Below are positions 62,689-64,000 of a stretch of 64,000 nt of DNA, in pieces; position 1 is the stretch's first letter; every line of letters starts with the position of its first letter. Under the pieces are notes generated by a model. It was not told the DNA's origin. It was given only the letters and a program-made list of their open reading frames with translations, and made no database searches. The stretch comes from Diaphorobacter caeni (GTDB lineage: Bacteria; Pseudomonadota; Gammaproteobacteria; Burkholderiales; Burkholderiaceae_C). Both the position numbers and the translations under genes were made by a program. The DNA lies in NCBI RefSeq assembly GCF_015354245.1, contig NZ_JADKYZ010000004.1, positions 1 to 64,000 of the forward strand, in the 5' to 3' direction.

Positions 62689-63246
62689 ATGACCACACCC
62701 CAAGCCCCTTTCGCACAGGACGTGATCCGCTTCTGGTTCGACGAATCGACACCCCAGCAGTGGTTCGCCAAGGACAGCGCCTTCGATCAGGCGATCTCGA
62801 CGCGCTTCGGCCAGACGCTCGCGCAGGCCGCGCGTGGCGAACTCTGGCGCTGGCGCGGCGACGCGCTCGGCCGGCTCGCCGAAATCATCGTGCTCGACCA
62901 GTTCTCGCGCAACGTCTGGCGCGACACGCCCAAGGCCTTCGCCCAGGACGGCATGGCGCTCGTGCTCACGCAGGAGATCATCGCGCTCGGACTGGACAAG
63001 AACCTCTCGCAGGCACAGCGCGCCTTCGCCTACATGCCGCTGATGCACAGCGAGTCGCTCGTCGTGCAGGACGAATCGATCCGCCAGTTCACCGCGCTCG
63101 GCAATCCCGTGAACCTCGACTTCGCTCACCGCCACCGCGACATCGTCGAGCGCTTTGGCCGTTACCCGCATCGCAACGCCATCCTCGGGCGCGAATGCAA
63201 CGCCGAAGAAACCGCATTCCTGCAGACACCGGGCAGCTCGTTCTGA
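62689..63246 (+). CDS. DUF924-family protein
   Basis: A 185-residue all-helical protein starting at 62689 (MTTPQAPFAQ). The motif DVIRFWFDESTPQQWFAKDS is followed by LGRLAEIIVLDQFSRNVWRD and QRAFAYMPLMHSESLVVQDE, the signature of the DUF924/YbbJ-like family. The fold is related to TPR/DUF924 proteins; function is unknown. The ATG at 62680 is only three codons earlier. The gene starts just after repeat copy 2. Confidence 0.85.
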   Translation: MTTPQAPFAQDVIRFWFDESTPQQWFAKDSAFDQAISTRFGQTLAQAARGELWRWRGDALGRLAEIIVLDQFSRNVWRDTPKAFAQDGMALVLTQEIIALGLDKNLSQAQRAFAYMPLMHSESLVVQDESIRQFTALGNPVNLDFAHRHRDIVERFGRYPHRNAILGRECNAEETAFLQTPGSSF

Positions 63247-63269
63247 TTGAACCCGATTCATGCACCATG

Positions 63270-63306
63270 AAAAAACGCCCGGGGCGCAAGCCACCGGGCG
63301 TTTTTT
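63270..63306. terminator. Bidirectional terminator between the DUF924 and HPF genes
   Basis: AAAAAACGCCCGG / CCGGGCGTTTTTT, a 13-base perfect stem with T-runs on both strands, placed between two convergent genes. Confidence 0.85.
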
Positions 63307-63330
63307 CATGGATTCCCTTGGGAGGAAAAA

Positions 63331-63684
63331 TCAGGGCTGTTCGGCGTCGCGGATCGACTCGCGGTTGTTCTTGTCGCGGGCACGCCCCTGATCGGCTTCC
63401 AGACCACGCAGCAGCTTGTCGAGCGCCGCCGCCAGCGCATCGGCCACCTTGGGGGCTTCGGCATTCGCGGCCACCGGTTGGCGGCCCGCCGGACGGGCTT
63501 CGATCACGCAGCGCTTGTCGGGCGAACCCGCCTTGGCCGGAGCATCGGAATCGGAGAAGAACACTTCCACACGCGTGACGCTTTCCTTGAATCGAGCGAG
63601 ACGGGAGGAGACTTCTTGCTGCACCCATTGAGCCAGGGTTTCTCCACCTTGGATCTTGTCGTTGGTATGAACTTGCACTTGCAT
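63331..63684 (-). CDS. HPF/RaiA-like ribosome-associated factor
   Basis: A 117-residue protein starting at 63684 (MQVQVHTNDK), with AGGAGAT about 7 bases upstream. The HPF/YfiA fold pattern is present: QVQVHTNDKIQGGETLAQWV, then RLARFKESVTRVEVFFSDSD and CVIEARPAGRQPVAANAEAP, followed by VADALAAALDKLLRGLEADQ. Family members bind the 30S A/P sites and silence ribosomes in stationary phase. The longer frame to 63783 adds unlikely residues. It is a divergent type of HPF, so the biochemical role is inferred. Confidence 0.75.
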   Translation of the reverse strand: MQVQVHTNDKIQGGETLAQWVQQEVSSRLARFKESVTRVEVFFSDSDAPAKAGSPDKRCVIEARPAGRQPVAANAEAPKVADALAAALDKLLRGLEADQGRARDKNNRESIRDAEQP

Positions 63685-63948
63685 CAACATCTCCTGTATC
63701 GAAAAACAATCCATCAATATCAATAAATAGATGGATGACTGCATCTTGCCAGCATGGACAGGATAGCGCTTGATGGGAATCAAATTGCAGCCGGATCACC
63801 GCTCGCTTTCCCTACCGACAGACTTTGTCAAACCCCGCCTACAGTGCGCGGGTGCAGCGCAAACACGCACGTCACATGCCGGATTCCAGCCGTGCTACAA
63901 AGACAGCGGGGACTCGCTCCAGCCCATTCGAGGAAAGACCAGCCCACA

Positions 63949-64000
63949 TGACCAGCTCCGCCAATCGCCTGAAAATCGGACTCTCCGCCTGCTTCTCGCA
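63949..64000 (+). CDS. Start of a gene cut by the window edge
   Basis: ATG at 63949 with GAGGAAAG about 11 bases upstream, then TSSANRLKIGLSACFS before the window ends. The KIGLSACF start is reminiscent of small cytoplasmic proteins such as class I glutamine-amidotransferase-like or DUF523-type proteins, but 17 residues are too few to decide. The 260 bases between the HPF start and this ATG hold no other gene. Confidence 0.45.

Overview
The window looks like the chromosome of a Gram-negative betaproteobacterium, most likely a member of the Comamonadaceae (Burkholderiales). The evidence is high GC, lone tripartite-tricarboxylate (Bug/TctC) receptors, an Omp32-like porin, a MexAB-OprM type efflux operon, a class II fructose-bisphosphate aldolase and the linked tkt and gap genes. 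The genus cannot be fixed from the sequence alone.

Bases 1-17,640 are accessory. Bases 1-1,300 hold decayed insertion-sequence remnants (the end of an IS5-like transposase, an HTH transposase fragment and an IS66 fragment). Bases 1,520-7,300 form an island with a tyrosine recombinase, a protein of a type found on plasmids and ICEs, an operon of envelope proteins and an orphan controller-type (C-protein-like) regulator with C-box-like sites. Bases 7,890-17,579 form a compact phage satellite inserted in the 3' end of tRNA-Arg(CCG). It carries a P4-type integrase, an AlpA-like regulator, an Ash/Icd-like protein, a DUF3102 protein, a Toprim primase, a RepA-like helicase and an HTH protein, mostly joined by ATGA overlaps. 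It also has one HK97 major capsid protein but no terminase, portal, protease or tail genes. Both ends carry a copy of the tRNA core and paired TACCARCAAAA repeats.

From 17.7 to 40 kb the content is mostly core: a TetR-controlled RND efflux operon, a diheme cytochrome c, a roughly 550-bp imperfect inverted repeat, mtnN, fadD, the transhydrogenase genes pntAA/pntAB/pntB (split by a lipoprotein gene), fba, a PAP2 phosphatase, pyk, an rtcB-prfH ribosome repair/rescue pair and a membrane-anchored protein of unknown function.

From 40 to 54 kb, all on the minus strand, lies what appears to be an uncharacterised aromatic-acid catabolic cluster. It has a porin, two Bug receptors, a maleate-isomerase-like protein, a six-Asp-box beta-propeller, an HpcH/HpaI aldolase, two 4,5-dihydroxyphthalate-decarboxylase-family proteins, a type I extradiol dioxygenase, a LigJ-like 4-oxalomesaconate hydratase, an atypical SDR, an FAH-family hydrolase, a LysR regulator with two HTH domains and a LigI-like amidohydrolase. 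The enzymes suggest decarboxylation, meta ring cleavage, hydration and aldol cleavage, but the substrate cannot be read from the sequence.

From 54 to 64 kb the content is core: pepP, a TauE/SafE permease, a MurU-like nucleotidyltransferase, tkt, gap, two DUF4398/OmpA lipoproteins, a DUF924 protein, an HPF/RaiA-like ribosome factor and the start of one more gene. Two copies of a dispersed intergenic repeat (51.1 and 62.6 kb) share a hairpin with a compensatory base change. No rRNA genes or CRISPR arrays were seen.
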